Translations under genes and position numbers: made by a program
In this document: one piece after another, positions 1 to 6,991 of the stretch
Layout: every line of letters starts with the position of its first letter
Numbering within the stretch: the stretch's first letter is position 1
Source: Planctomycetota bacterium
GTDB taxonomy: Bacteria; Planctomycetota; Planctomycetia; Pirellulales; Thermoguttaceae
Length of the DNA: 18,632 bases
Reading direction: 5' to 3'
NCBI GenBank assembly: GCA_015661985.1
Contig: DQVB01000206.1
Coordinates: forward strand, 1-18,632
Notes under the pieces: model-generated
What the model was told of the DNA's origin: nothing
Seen by the model: the letters and a program-made list of their open reading frames with translations, nothing else
The model's database searches: none

Positions 1-65
1 CCGCCAGCCGATTCCGGGCCGGCCGGGCGGCCCCCGCCGTCCTTCCCCCTGCCACGTCTCGGTAG

Positions 66-86
66 GTCCCAGCCGTCGGGTGGGAC
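66..86. repeat. Short inverted repeat upstream of hisA
   Basis: GTCCCA (66-71) and TGGGAC (81-86) form perfect 6-base arms around a 9-base loop. The first 65 bases contain an open + frame closing at TAG 63-65, so this hairpin could follow the end of an upstream gene. No T-tract follows, and the upstream frame is too short to identify. It may be coincidental in such GC-rich DNA. Confidence 0.25.
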
Positions 87-124
87 GCCCTGTGTCTTTC
101 GAAGGGATGGGCCTGCCGGTCCGC

Positions 125-153
125 TTGCGATGGCAAGGGCTCTGTGTCATATT
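125..153 (+). promoter_or_regulatory. Candidate sigma-70-type promoter for hisA
   Basis: TTGCGA (125-130) and CATATT (148-153) are separated by 17 bases and each match the -35/-10 consensus at 4 of 6 positions. They sit in the only AT-richer patch before hisA, about 50 bases ahead of its start codon. Inferred from sequence only. Confidence 0.35.
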
Positions 154-200
154 AGTGGTTTTGCCCTCGGCAAGTCGGTTTGGCCAGGAGAGCGTTATCG

Positions 201-920
201 GTGGAGATTTGGCCTGCCATCGACCTGCGTGGCGGTCGCTGTGTGCGCCTGGAGCAGGGCAGGTACGACCGTCAGACCGTCTTTGACGACGACCCGGTGC
301 GGATGGCCCGCCACTGGGTAGCTCAGGGGGCCAAACGCCTCCATTTGGTCGACTTGGACGGGGCCCGCGAGGGTCGGCCGGTCAATTTGGCCACTGTCGA
401 GGCGATTGTCCGGGCCGTAGAGGTTCCCTGCCAGTTGGGGGGAGGGATCCGGAGTGAGGAGACGATCCGGCGGTGGTTGGCCGCCGGGGTCCACCGGCTG
501 GTCATCGGTACGCTGGCGGTCAACAAGCCCGAGTGGTTTGGGCGGATGTGCCGAACCTTCCCCGGGCGACTGGTCCTGGGGATCGATGCCCGCGGGGGCC
601 GGGTGGCCACGAATGGGTGGCTCCAGACGAGCCGCCAAAGCGCCCTGGAGCTGGCTCGGCGTTTCGCCGGGGAGCCTGTGGCGGCGATCGTCTATACCGA
701 CATCGCCGCGGACGGGATGATGCGCGGCCCGAACGTGGAAGCCATGGCCGAAATGCAGGCGGCCGTGGAACTGCCCGTGGTGGCTTCCGGGGGCGTGAGC
801 ACGGTCGACGACGTGGCCCGATTGGCCGCCGTGCCCATGGCCGGGTGCGTCATTGGTCGGGCGTTGTACGAGGGTGTGTTGAGCTTGTCGGAGGCTCTCC
901 GGGTGGCCGGTGATCGGTAG
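201..920 (+). CDS. hisA: HisA, phosphoribosylformimino-5-aminoimidazole carboxamide ribotide isomerase
   Basis: HisA carries out the Amadori isomerisation of ProFAR to PRFAR in cytoplasmic histidine synthesis, on a (beta/alpha)8 barrel. The product is 239 aa, the usual length. The N terminus reads MEIWPAIDL, placing the catalytic base at Asp8. The second catalytic Asp is Asp129 in GIDARGG, and the phosphate-binding segments QLGGGI and VVASGG are both present. I chose the GTG at 201 over the in-frame TTG at 180 because AGGAG lies at 186-190 with ideal spacing, and because family members begin at this point. No other his gene is visible in the window, so any hisH or hisF partner lies outside. 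A CCGGCC/GGCCGG hairpin (938-959) follows the stop but has no T-tract. Function is secure from the family; the start is inferred. Confidence 0.95.
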   Translation: MEIWPAIDLRGGRCVRLEQGRYDRQTVFDDDPVRMARHWVAQGAKRLHLVDLDGAREGRPVNLATVEAIVRAVEVPCQLGGGIRSEETIRRWLAAGVHRLVIGTLAVNKPEWFGRMCRTFPGRLVLGIDARGGRVATNGWLQTSRQSALELARRFAGEPVAAIVYTDIAADGMMRGPNVEAMAEMQAAVELPVVASGGVSTVDDVARLAAVPMAGCVIGRALYEGVLSLSEALRVAGDR

Positions 921-1043
921 GCGCAGCGTGGCGCGGCCCGGCCGCTGGAGGTTGGCCGGCCGCCGTGCCCGGGGCCGTGGTGTAACGATTTGCATGCCAG
1001 AAGAAACGGCATTGGGACAAAGTATCGGTCAAAGGAAGAACGT

Positions 1044-3140
1044 ATGGGCAAGTATCGAGTCCAGGACATCCGGAACGTTGCTTTCTGTGGTCACGGCGGA
1101 TCGGGGAAGACGACGCTGGTGGACACCCTGTTGGGGCTGACCGGCACGGTCAAGCGCCCGGCCAGCGTGGATGAGGGGACCAGCATTTGCGACTTCGACG
1201 AAGAGGAGAAGGCGCACAAGTATTCGATCGAAACCAGTGTGGTTCATTTTGAGCATGGCGGCAAGTGGTTTCACGTCATCGACACGCCCGGCTACCCCGA
1301 TTTCATCAACCAGACGATCAGCGCGCTGCGGGGTGTGGATATGGCCGCCGTGGTGATCAACGCCCAGGCCGGGATCGAGGTGAATACGCGTCGCGTCTTC
1401 GCTGAGGCGGAGAAGGCGGGCGTGGGAAGGATGATCGTGATCAGCAAGATGGACCTGGACAACATCGACTTCCCCGGCTTGTTGGAGAACATCCAAGAGG
1501 TGTTTGGCAGCCGGTGTGTGCCCATGAACGTACCGCTCGGCCATGGGGCCGGGTTCCGGGGTGTGGCCGGCACGTTGCGGCTGCCGGAAGACCTTTCGGG
1601 GACCCTGGTCGACGCCGAAGCGATCCACGAGTCACTGATCGAATCGATCGTCATGGGGGACGAGGAGGTCATGGAGCGGTACCTGGAGGGAAGCGCGCCG
1701 AGCGACGAGGAGTTGGCCCGCCTCCTGAAGCTGGCTGTGGCCGACGGTTCGCTCATTCCCATGGTCTGTTTGTCGACCAAGAAGGGGATCGGCCTCAACG
1801 AACTGCTGGAAGCCCTGGTGCTGTGCGGGCTTTCCCCCGACCAGGTCAAACGGACCGCCACGGGCCCGGGCGACGAGCCGGTGGAGGTCCAGGCCGATCC
1901 GGCAGGGCCGCTGGTGGCCCAGGTGTTCAAGACGCGGATCGATCCCTTCGTCCAGAAACTCAGCTTCATTCGCGTCTACTCCGGCACGCTGACCACCGGT
2001 TCGACCGTGCCCGTGGTGGGCCAGCGCAAGGGCGTGAAGCTCGGACAGCTGCTGCGCGTGCAAGCCAGTGAGACCGAGCCGATCGAATCGGCCGGGCCCG
2101 GCGACATTGTGGCCGTGGCCAAGATGGAGGAATTCCGCACGGGCACGACCCTGGGCCAGGTGACTATGCCGCCGCTCCCCTTCCCAACCCCCATGGTCGG
2201 TTTGGCCGCGTCGCCCAAGAGCCGCGGCGACGAGGCCAAACTCTCCGGCGCCGTGGCCAAGGTGAGCCAGGAGGACCCAACCTTCGTCGTGGAGCGGGAC
2301 GCCCAAACCAAAGAGATGGTGATCACCGGGATGAGCGAACTCCACCTGCAGATCATCCAGGAGCGGCTGAAGCGGCGCGACAAGGTGGAAATGATAACCA
2401 AGGAGCCCAAGATACCTTACCGGGAAACGATCCAGGCCACCGCCGAGGGAAGCTATCGCCACAAGAAACAGACCGGCGGCCGCGGGCAATTCGGCGAGGT
2501 CCACATCCGTATGTTTCCGCTGCCCGCGGAGGTAGACCCGGAACAGTACGCCACCAAAGAGCGATTCCCGTCGATGAAGGAGTACCACTACCATCCGGAC
2601 TGCAACTTCCTCTGGATCGACTCGATCGTCGGTGGCACGATCCCCAGCAACTTCATGCCCGCCGTGGAAAAGGGCTTCCTGGACCGAATCGACCGTGGCG
2701 TGATTGCCGGCTATCGCGTGCAGAACGTATGTGTCGAGGTGTACTTCGGCAAGCATCACCCGGTGGACAGCTCAGAACAGTCTTTCCGGACGGCCGCCTC
2801 CATGGTGTTCCGCAATGTCTTCATGGAGGCCAGGCCGGCGCTGCTGGAGCCCATCGTCAAGATGGCCGTCACCGTGCCCGCCGACGCCGTGGGCGACATC
2901 AACAGCGACCTGTCCGGACGTCGCGGCCGCGTGTTGGGAATGGATTCGGCCGGCGGTGGGATGCAAACGATTACCGCCGAAGTGCCCTTGGCCGAGGTGA
3001 CCACCTACGCCAGAAGCCTTTCCAGCATCACGGGCGGCCAGGGCAGCTACACGCTGGAGTTCACCCGCTACGATGTCGTGCCCGGCAACATCCAACAGGA
3101 GATCATCCGCGCAGCCAAACTCGAAGAAGAAGAGGAATAG
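1044..3140 (+). CDS. fusA2: EF-G-2-like translational GTPase (elongation factor G paralogue)
   Basis: This 698-aa protein has the five-domain EF-G layout: a G domain (about 1-285), a beta-barrel domain II, domain III, domain IV starting near YRETIQ, and a domain V ending in an acidic EEEEE tail. The P-loop is GHGGSGKT (16-23). The G3 motif is DTPGYPDF (80-87) where classic EF-G has DTPGHVDF, so the catalytic switch II His is replaced by Tyr. G4 is SKMD (134-137) rather than NKMD. The switch I RGIT motif is absent; that region reads HKYSIETS. The domain IV tip HHPVDSSE is kept. These changes resemble Thermus EF-G-2 and mycobacterial FusA2, so this is probably not the housekeeping EF-G. An in-frame TTG at 990 is a less likely start, because ATG 1044 has AAGGAAG at 1032-1038. 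The spacing after hisA is 123 bases. Elongation, ribosome rescue or stress use cannot be told apart from sequence. Confidence 0.93.
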   Translation: MGKYRVQDIRNVAFCGHGGSGKTTLVDTLLGLTGTVKRPASVDEGTSICDFDEEEKAHKYSIETSVVHFEHGGKWFHVIDTPGYPDFINQTISALRGVDMAAVVINAQAGIEVNTRRVFAEAEKAGVGRMIVISKMDLDNIDFPGLLENIQEVFGSRCVPMNVPLGHGAGFRGVAGTLRLPEDLSGTLVDAEAIHESLIESIVMGDEEVMERYLEGSAPSDEELARLLKLAVADGSLIPMVCLSTKKGIGLNELLEALVLCGLSPDQVKRTATGPGDEPVEVQADPAGPLVAQVFKTRIDPFVQKLSFIRVYSGTLTTGSTVPVVGQRKGVKLGQLLRVQASETEPIESAGPGDIVAVAKMEEFRTGTTLGQVTMPPLPFPTPMVGLAASPKSRGDEAKLSGAVAKVSQEDPTFVVERDAQTKEMVITGMSELHLQIIQERLKRRDKVEMITKEPKIPYRETIQATAEGSYRHKKQTGGRGQFGEVHIRMFPLPAEVDPEQYATKERFPSMKEYHYHPDCNFLWIDSIVGGTIPSNFMPAVEKGFLDRIDRGVIAGYRVQNVCVEVYFGKHHPVDSSEQSFRTAASMVFRNVFMEARPALLEPIVKMAVTVPADAVGDINSDLSGRRGRVLGMDSAGGGMQTITAEVPLAEVTTYARSLSSITGGQGSYTLEFTRYDVVPGNIQQEIIRAAKLEEEEE

Positions 3141-3146
3141 TTCGAC

Positions 3147-3167
3147 GGCGGCACGTTGCCGCCTTTT
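3147..3167 (+). terminator. Intrinsic terminator of the EF-G-like gene
   Basis: GGCGGCA (3147-3153) pairs perfectly with TGCCGCC (3157-3163) across a CGT loop and is followed directly by TTTT (3164-3167). It begins 6 bases after the EF-G stop codon. This is a classic rho-independent terminator. Confidence 0.8.
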
Positions 3168-3248
3168 ACCCGTGCAAGGGTGTTTCAATAACAGCACTTG
3201 CACACGCACTGCTCTTTCCGAAAAGGCACCTGGGACCATTCCATGAGT

Positions 3249-3270
3249 CCTTGGGGAGCAAAGCGTTACG
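3249..3270. repeat. Direct repeat, copy 1 (GCGTTACG type)
   Basis: The core GCAAAGCGTTACG (3258-3270) is preceded by CCTTGGGGA. Copy 2 begins 56 bases downstream and matches the core at 12 of 13 positions. Together they look like a small intergenic repeat family. Confidence 0.5.
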
Positions 3271-3304
3271 GTTTTGGCCCCAATCCGGGATCGCTGGTCG
3301 CAAC

Positions 3305-3327
3305 CCTTTAGGGCGCAATGCGTTACG
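3305..3327. repeat. Direct repeat, copy 2 (GCGTTACG type)
   Basis: The core GCAATGCGTTACG (3315-3327) is preceded by CCTTTAGGGC, which parallels the flank of copy 1 with one extra base. The order and orientation of the two copies are the same. Confidence 0.5.
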
Positions 3328-3578
3328 ACTGTTTCCCGAGGCGCAGACACTAAAGGACCCTGCGCAATCGTGCCACGGGCGGCCCGCGGAGGACCCGAAA
3401 TGCGCGACCCAAATGTCCCAAAGGTACCAGTGCACCGCTAGATGCTGTGCCGCAACCGCCGGATAGCGGCCGGTGTTTTTGTCGTTGGGGTTCGGGACAT
3501 TCGGATTTCGGCACTCGGATTTGTCGTCAGTGGTGTTCCAGAGGCGTGCACGGTGAATTGAGCGGCACGTCCCGTCGT

Positions 3579-3597
3579 AGCCCGGCTCTTCCGGGCT
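3579..3597. repeat. Perfect hairpin AGCCCGG-CTCTT-CCGGGCT
   Basis: Seven-base perfect arms (3579-3585 and 3591-3597) enclose a 5-base loop. The element lies about 50 bases beyond the stop of the minus-strand NTF2-like gene. Neither side has a T-tract, so it is more like a REP-type palindrome or an mRNA 3' stabiliser than a classic terminator. Confidence 0.5.
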
Positions 3598-3649
3598 GGG
3601 TTGCGCGCGAGCGACAAACGGAAGAGGCTCGACTCAGCCGCGCGTGGTT

Positions 3650-4180
3650 TCAACGAGAGACGGGCTGGTGTTCAATGTGGTCGGTCACCAGCCAGCGCTG
3701 GCCGGTGCGTCGGAATTGGACCCTGAAACGGGCCGAATACCGCCCGTAACCGACGAACGGATCCCTTCGCCGGTACGTCACGACGCCCTGGAAACGGGCC
3801 TCGGCCAGCGGCGGACTGGTCACGTGGCTGATGCTGATCTGGAGGTTATGGATTCCCGTGTCCAGGATTTCCACCAGCTGCTGGGCCTCGTCGATCCGGG
3901 CCCGCGTGCGCCGAGCGTCCGGCGTGCAGTAGGATTTGACTCGGTCCCAGTCATTGGCCTCCAAGGCCTCGGCGATGCCAAATACGGTGGCCTCCACTTG
4001 CTCGCGCTCCGTGACCACCAGATGTTCGACGACCAGAAGGGCAAGGACCACGAGCAACGTGGCCAGCATCAGCAGCAACAGGGCGATCCGCCGCGTGGCG
4101 ACGAACAGACCGGCCAGGATCGCTTCGATGACGATCCCCACGAAAATGATGGGAAGCGGCTCTTCCAGCAGTGTGATCAT
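3650..4180 (-). CDS. Two-helix membrane protein with NTF2-like domain
   Basis: The product has 176 aa. Two hydrophobic segments lie at about residues 8-28 and 32-52, with ATRR between them. The soluble C-terminal part (about 57-176) has the pattern of an NTF2/SnoaL-like cone. It starts with a helix (VFGIAEALEANDWDRVKSYC), continues with alternating beta strands, and ends in RRTGQRWLVTDHI, where Trp followed by hydrophobic residues is typical of the last strand. No catalytic residues can be assigned. Its ATG overlaps the eno stop codon as ATGA, so translation is probably coupled to eno. NTF2-like domains serve as small-ligand or dimerisation modules; the role here is unknown. The ORF is secure, the fold is moderately likely and the function is open. 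Confidence 0.8.
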   Translation of the reverse strand: MITLLEEPLPIIFVGIVIEAILAGLFVATRRIALLLLMLATLLVVLALLVVEHLVVTEREQVEATVFGIAEALEANDWDRVKSYCTPDARRTRARIDEAQQLVEILDTGIHNLQISISHVTSPPLAEARFQGVVTYRRRDPFVGYGRYSARFRVQFRRTGQRWLVTDHIEHQPVSR

Positions 4181-5469
4181 GGCCGTGTCAATCTCTTGGG
4201 AAACACCGGCCCGCCGTACTCGGCCGTATCCCCCAAAAACTCTTCGATCCGCAAAAGCTGGTTGTATTTGGCCATCCGGTCGCTTCGCGAAGCGGAACCG
4301 GTCTTGATCTGGCCGGTGCCCATTGCCACGGCCAGGTCGGCGATAGTGGCGTCTTCGGTTTCCCCACTGCGGTGGCTAGTCACACACGTGTATCCGTTGC
4401 GGCGGGCCAGTTCGATGCAGTCGATCGTTTCGGTCACCGTGCCGATCTGGTTCAGTTTGATCAGGATACTGTTGGCGACCTTCTCCTCTATTCCGCGCTT
4501 GAGCCGCTTCGGGTTGGTCACAAACAGGTCGTCGCCCACCAGCTGGACGCGATCGCCCAGCCGCCCGGTCAGCCTGGTCCAGCCGTCCCAGTCGTCTTCG
4601 GCGCAGGCATCTTCAATCGAGCAGATGGGGTACTTCTCCACCCAGGACTCGATCAAATCGATCAGCGCATCGACCGGGATCTGTTTCTTCTCGATCGTGT
4701 AGAGTTCTTTCTCGGCGTCGTACAGCTCGGTGGCCGCCACGTCCAGGGCGATGAACACGTGCTTGCCCAATTCGTAGGGCGTCTTCCCCACCGCCTCGGT
4801 GATCAGCTTCAACGCGTCCTCGTTGGTCGCCAGATTCGGGGCAAAGCCTCCCTCGTCGCCAACGTTCGTGCTGAGTCCTTTGGACTTGAGCACCTCCTTC
4901 AAGTGGTGAAAGATCTCGCAGCCGCAGCGGATGGCGTCGCTGAAAGAGGTGAACCCCAACGGCATGACCATGAACTCCTGGACGTCCACGTCGTTGTCCG
5001 CGTGCGCCCCGCCGTTGACGATGTTCATCATCGGGGCCGGCAGCAGACGCGCCCCTACACCGCCCAAATAGCGGAAAAGAGGCAGTCCGCAATAGTCCGC
5101 TCCGGCGTAAGCCACTGCCATGGAGACGCCCAGAATGGCATTGGCCCCGAATCGCTTCTTGTTTTCCGTCCCGTCCAGCTCGATCATCAGCCGATCCACG
5201 CCCGCTTGATCCAACGCATCCATGCCCAGAAGCTCGTCGGCCAGCTCCTCGTTGACGTGCTCCACCGCCTGCAGCACTCCCTTGCCCAGGTATCTCTCTT
5301 TGTCCCCGTCGCGAAGCTCCAACGCTTCGTGCACCCCTGTGCTGGCGCCACTGGGCACAGCCGCCCTGCCGAAAGAACCGTCTGCCAGGGTCACGTCCAC
5401 CTCGACGGTCGGGTTTCCTCGGCTGTCCAAGATCTGGCGGGCACGAACTTCAGCAATCGTGGAACTCAT
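4177..5469 (-). CDS. eno: Enolase (phosphopyruvate hydratase)
   Basis: Enolase dehydrates 2-phosphoglycerate to phosphoenolpyruvate in glycolysis. It is cytoplasmic and may also belong to an RNA degradosome in some bacteria. The product is 430 aa, the standard length. Visible landmarks are the SGASTG mobile loop (40-45), catalytic Glu206 in GDEGGF, the Mg ligands Asp243, Glu286 and Asp313, catalytic Lys338 inside the signature ILIKLNQIGTVTET (335-348), HRSGETED (366-373) and Lys389 in QIKTG. One small oddity is SIEDACAEDDW, where SIEDG is usual after the metal ligand. A strong Shine-Dalgarno, GAGGAAGAAG on the minus strand (5473-5482), precedes the ATG. The stop overlaps the next gene by ATGA. 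A possible short upstream frame also ends in an ATGA overlap with the eno start. Confidence 0.97.
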   Translation of the reverse strand: MSSTIAEVRARQILDSRGNPTVEVDVTLADGSFGRAAVPSGASTGVHEALELRDGDKERYLGKGVLQAVEHVNEELADELLGMDALDQAGVDRLMIELDGTENKKRFGANAILGVSMAVAYAGADYCGLPLFRYLGGVGARLLPAPMMNIVNGGAHADNDVDVQEFMVMPLGFTSFSDAIRCGCEIFHHLKEVLKSKGLSTNVGDEGGFAPNLATNEDALKLITEAVGKTPYELGKHVFIALDVAATELYDAEKELYTIEKKQIPVDALIDLIESWVEKYPICSIEDACAEDDWDGWTRLTGRLGDRVQLVGDDLFVTNPKRLKRGIEEKVANSILIKLNQIGTVTETIDCIELARRNGYTCVTSHRSGETEDATIADLAVAMGTGQIKTGSASRSDRMAKYNQLLRIEEFLGDTAEYGGPVFPKRLTRP

Positions 5470-5687
5470 GGTCTTCTTCCTCGGTTCTCAAGTACGCAGT
5501 CTTCAAGTGTACCGTTTGGCTGGATCGAGCGTTTCGGCCATCCCTCGCCGCCCTCCGAGCGTCCCTGTACGCCCGGCCGGCCAGGGACACGCAGAAAGGA
5601 ACCGGTATTTTGCCCGATCGACAGGGGCGTGACCAGGGAGTCCAGCAGGGTTCTTTGCTTGCACCACAAGACGTAGATGCGGCCCAT
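5466..5687 (-). CDS. Possible short ORF upstream of and overlapping eno
   Basis: This is a 73-codon minus-strand frame starting MGRIYVLWCK. A purine-rich GGAGGGGG (5691-5698) stands just ahead of its ATG, and its TGA overlaps the eno ATG as ATGA. The context resembles a translationally coupled small gene or a leader peptide. The residue composition (many Gly, Arg and Ser, no clear fold or membrane segment) is not persuasive, and I recognise no family. It may be an open frame arising by chance in the eno leader. Confidence 0.25.
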   Translation of the reverse strand: MGRIYVLWCKQRTLLDSLVTPLSIGQNTGSFLRVPGRPGVQGRSEGGEGWPKRSIQPNGTLEDCVLENRGRRP

Positions 5688-5732
5688 TTGCCCCCTCCAT
5701 ATAGTAAACCAGAGTGCAAGTACGAGCGGCAT

Positions 5733-6771
5733 GGCGGGGCCGATTTCGAGCAGTTGAAGGTCGTCCTCGCCCTGATCCAAGAGCCGGGAACACCCTATAC
5801 GCTTTACACCCTGCAGGGTGGCCGCCGGGTGACGAGGGAGCAATTTCGCGTGTTGGCCGAAGGGGGGAATGGATTCCGCCGTGCATCCGAACTTTTTCCA
5901 GCGTGACAGTATCCTTTTCACGGAGCAGGAACTGGTAGCACAACTCAAACGGGCCGAGGCGGATGCGGGCTGTAAAATCACCGGCGAGCGGCCTCACCGC
6001 GGACGCTGGGATTCGGTCCGTGAGTTGCCGCTATGGGCGGAAAGAGCCGGTCTCCAATACGATTCAATTCTGGGGCAGAGGTGGTGGGCGTCCAAGCCGG
6101 CGAAGGACGGCTACTGGGTGGGAACAGGACTGCCGTACCACTTCATCGCCCCCGACACCTACCGACGCCTGGACGTCATGGAAATTCCTGTATTCAACTG
6201 CGACAACCGGGACTTCTGGGAACCCCACCAGTACTCCCTCCGATACAAGCCAGGGGCCTACAAAACGTTCCTCGCCGGGCTCGGCCTCAGCGAGGACGAA
6301 GCGTTCGAGCGGTGGAAAGCGTTTCTGGAGCAGACGATTGAGAAATACCCAACCGCGTACGGCTATAACTGGGACCCAGTGTATCTGGCCAACAATCAGC
6401 CCAAGCTCAACGCTCCCTACAGCACAGATACCCATTTCCGAAAGTGCATCACGTATGCCAAGAGCCGCGGTGTCGGCTTGATCAGCTCCAACGGCCTGAA
6501 CGCGTTCTGGAGGGGACGGGAAAAGGTCGCGATCAGGTACATCGCAGGGGACGCGGGATCCTCGACTGCGAAATATGCGGTTTCGAGCAGCGTCAAGCTG
6601 GATGCGTCAACACTCATGGTGCCCCTGAAATTCCGTGGCCGAAGGGCACGCGTTTCTGTCAACGGCAGAGAGACCGATTGCACTGCGGTCAAGGTCCTTG
6701 GCAGGCAGCATGCCCTGTTCGCAGTGGACGTTGGCCCCGAGGAGCTGCTCATAACGGTCCGATATGAGTGA
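5733..6771 (+). pseudogene. Broken polysaccharide-deacetylase-like gene, 5'-truncated and frameshifted
   Basis: The intact 3' frame (ATG 5869 to TGA 6769-6771, 300 codons) starts inside a domain. It reads AVHPNFF, then RPHRGRWDS, AERAGLQYDS and YWVGTGLPYHF. This resembles the middle and end of NodB-like polysaccharide deacetylase proteins, followed by a region ending in a small beta-rich tail (about 215-300). The matching upstream part (LKVVLALIQE through REQFRVLAEGG) lies in another frame at about 5745-5867. The two join smoothly if the G6 run at 5862-5867 had five G. The N-terminal catalytic Asp-Asp motif is not found upstream, where eno leader sequence begins. I read this as a decayed gene. 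A sequencing slip could explain the shift but not the missing 5' end. It neighbours a lyase and a sulfatase, consistent with glycan metabolism. The family call is moderate. Confidence 0.6.
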
Positions 6772-6991
6772 CTGCAACGGCCTGACGTGGGACAGGCTTC
6801 TCAGCCCGTCGCCGCAACCAAAACGGATACGCGCTCGGTGCGCGCACGCCCAAGCAGCAAGACTCTATCGCACCCCCCGTTTGATCGGTGGGCCTGCCCC
6901 CGCACCAGTTCCCCCTTGATGCTGCCCCTTTCCCAACGGCGCCCGCCAGCCGGTCGGAACGGGACTTGTCCCACGGTGCCAGTGCACTTAA

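Larger units (their letters stand above)
3141..3649. other. Gene-free convergent intergenic region
   Basis: Between the convergent EF-G-like gene and the NTF2-like gene there are 509 bases with no convincing coding frame. They hold the EF-G terminator, two copies of a GCGTTACG-type repeat (3249-3327) and an AGCCCGG/CCGGGCT hairpin (3579-3597). An 89-codon minus-strand frame covers the repeats but reads as two copies of RNALxPK, which is only the DNA repeat translated. Base composition is somewhat lower in GC than in the flanking genes. Confidence 0.7.

Noticed and set aside
195..995. 266-codon minus-strand frame across hisA
   Set aside because: It is antisense to hisA and is rich in Pro, Gly, Arg and His with no family pattern. 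The opposite strand has all HisA motifs.
1632..2759. 375-codon minus-strand frame across the EF-G-like gene
   Set aside because: His- and Gly-rich shadow frame created by high third-position GC. The plus-strand gene is unambiguous.
4372..5676. 434-codon plus-strand frame across eno
   Set aside because: Antisense shadow of enolase; its composition is unlike a protein family and it shows no domain.
5807..5820. 14-base perfect palindrome CACCCTGCAGGGTG
   Set aside because: It lies inside the coding remnant, where the translated frame explains the sequence; probably coincidental.
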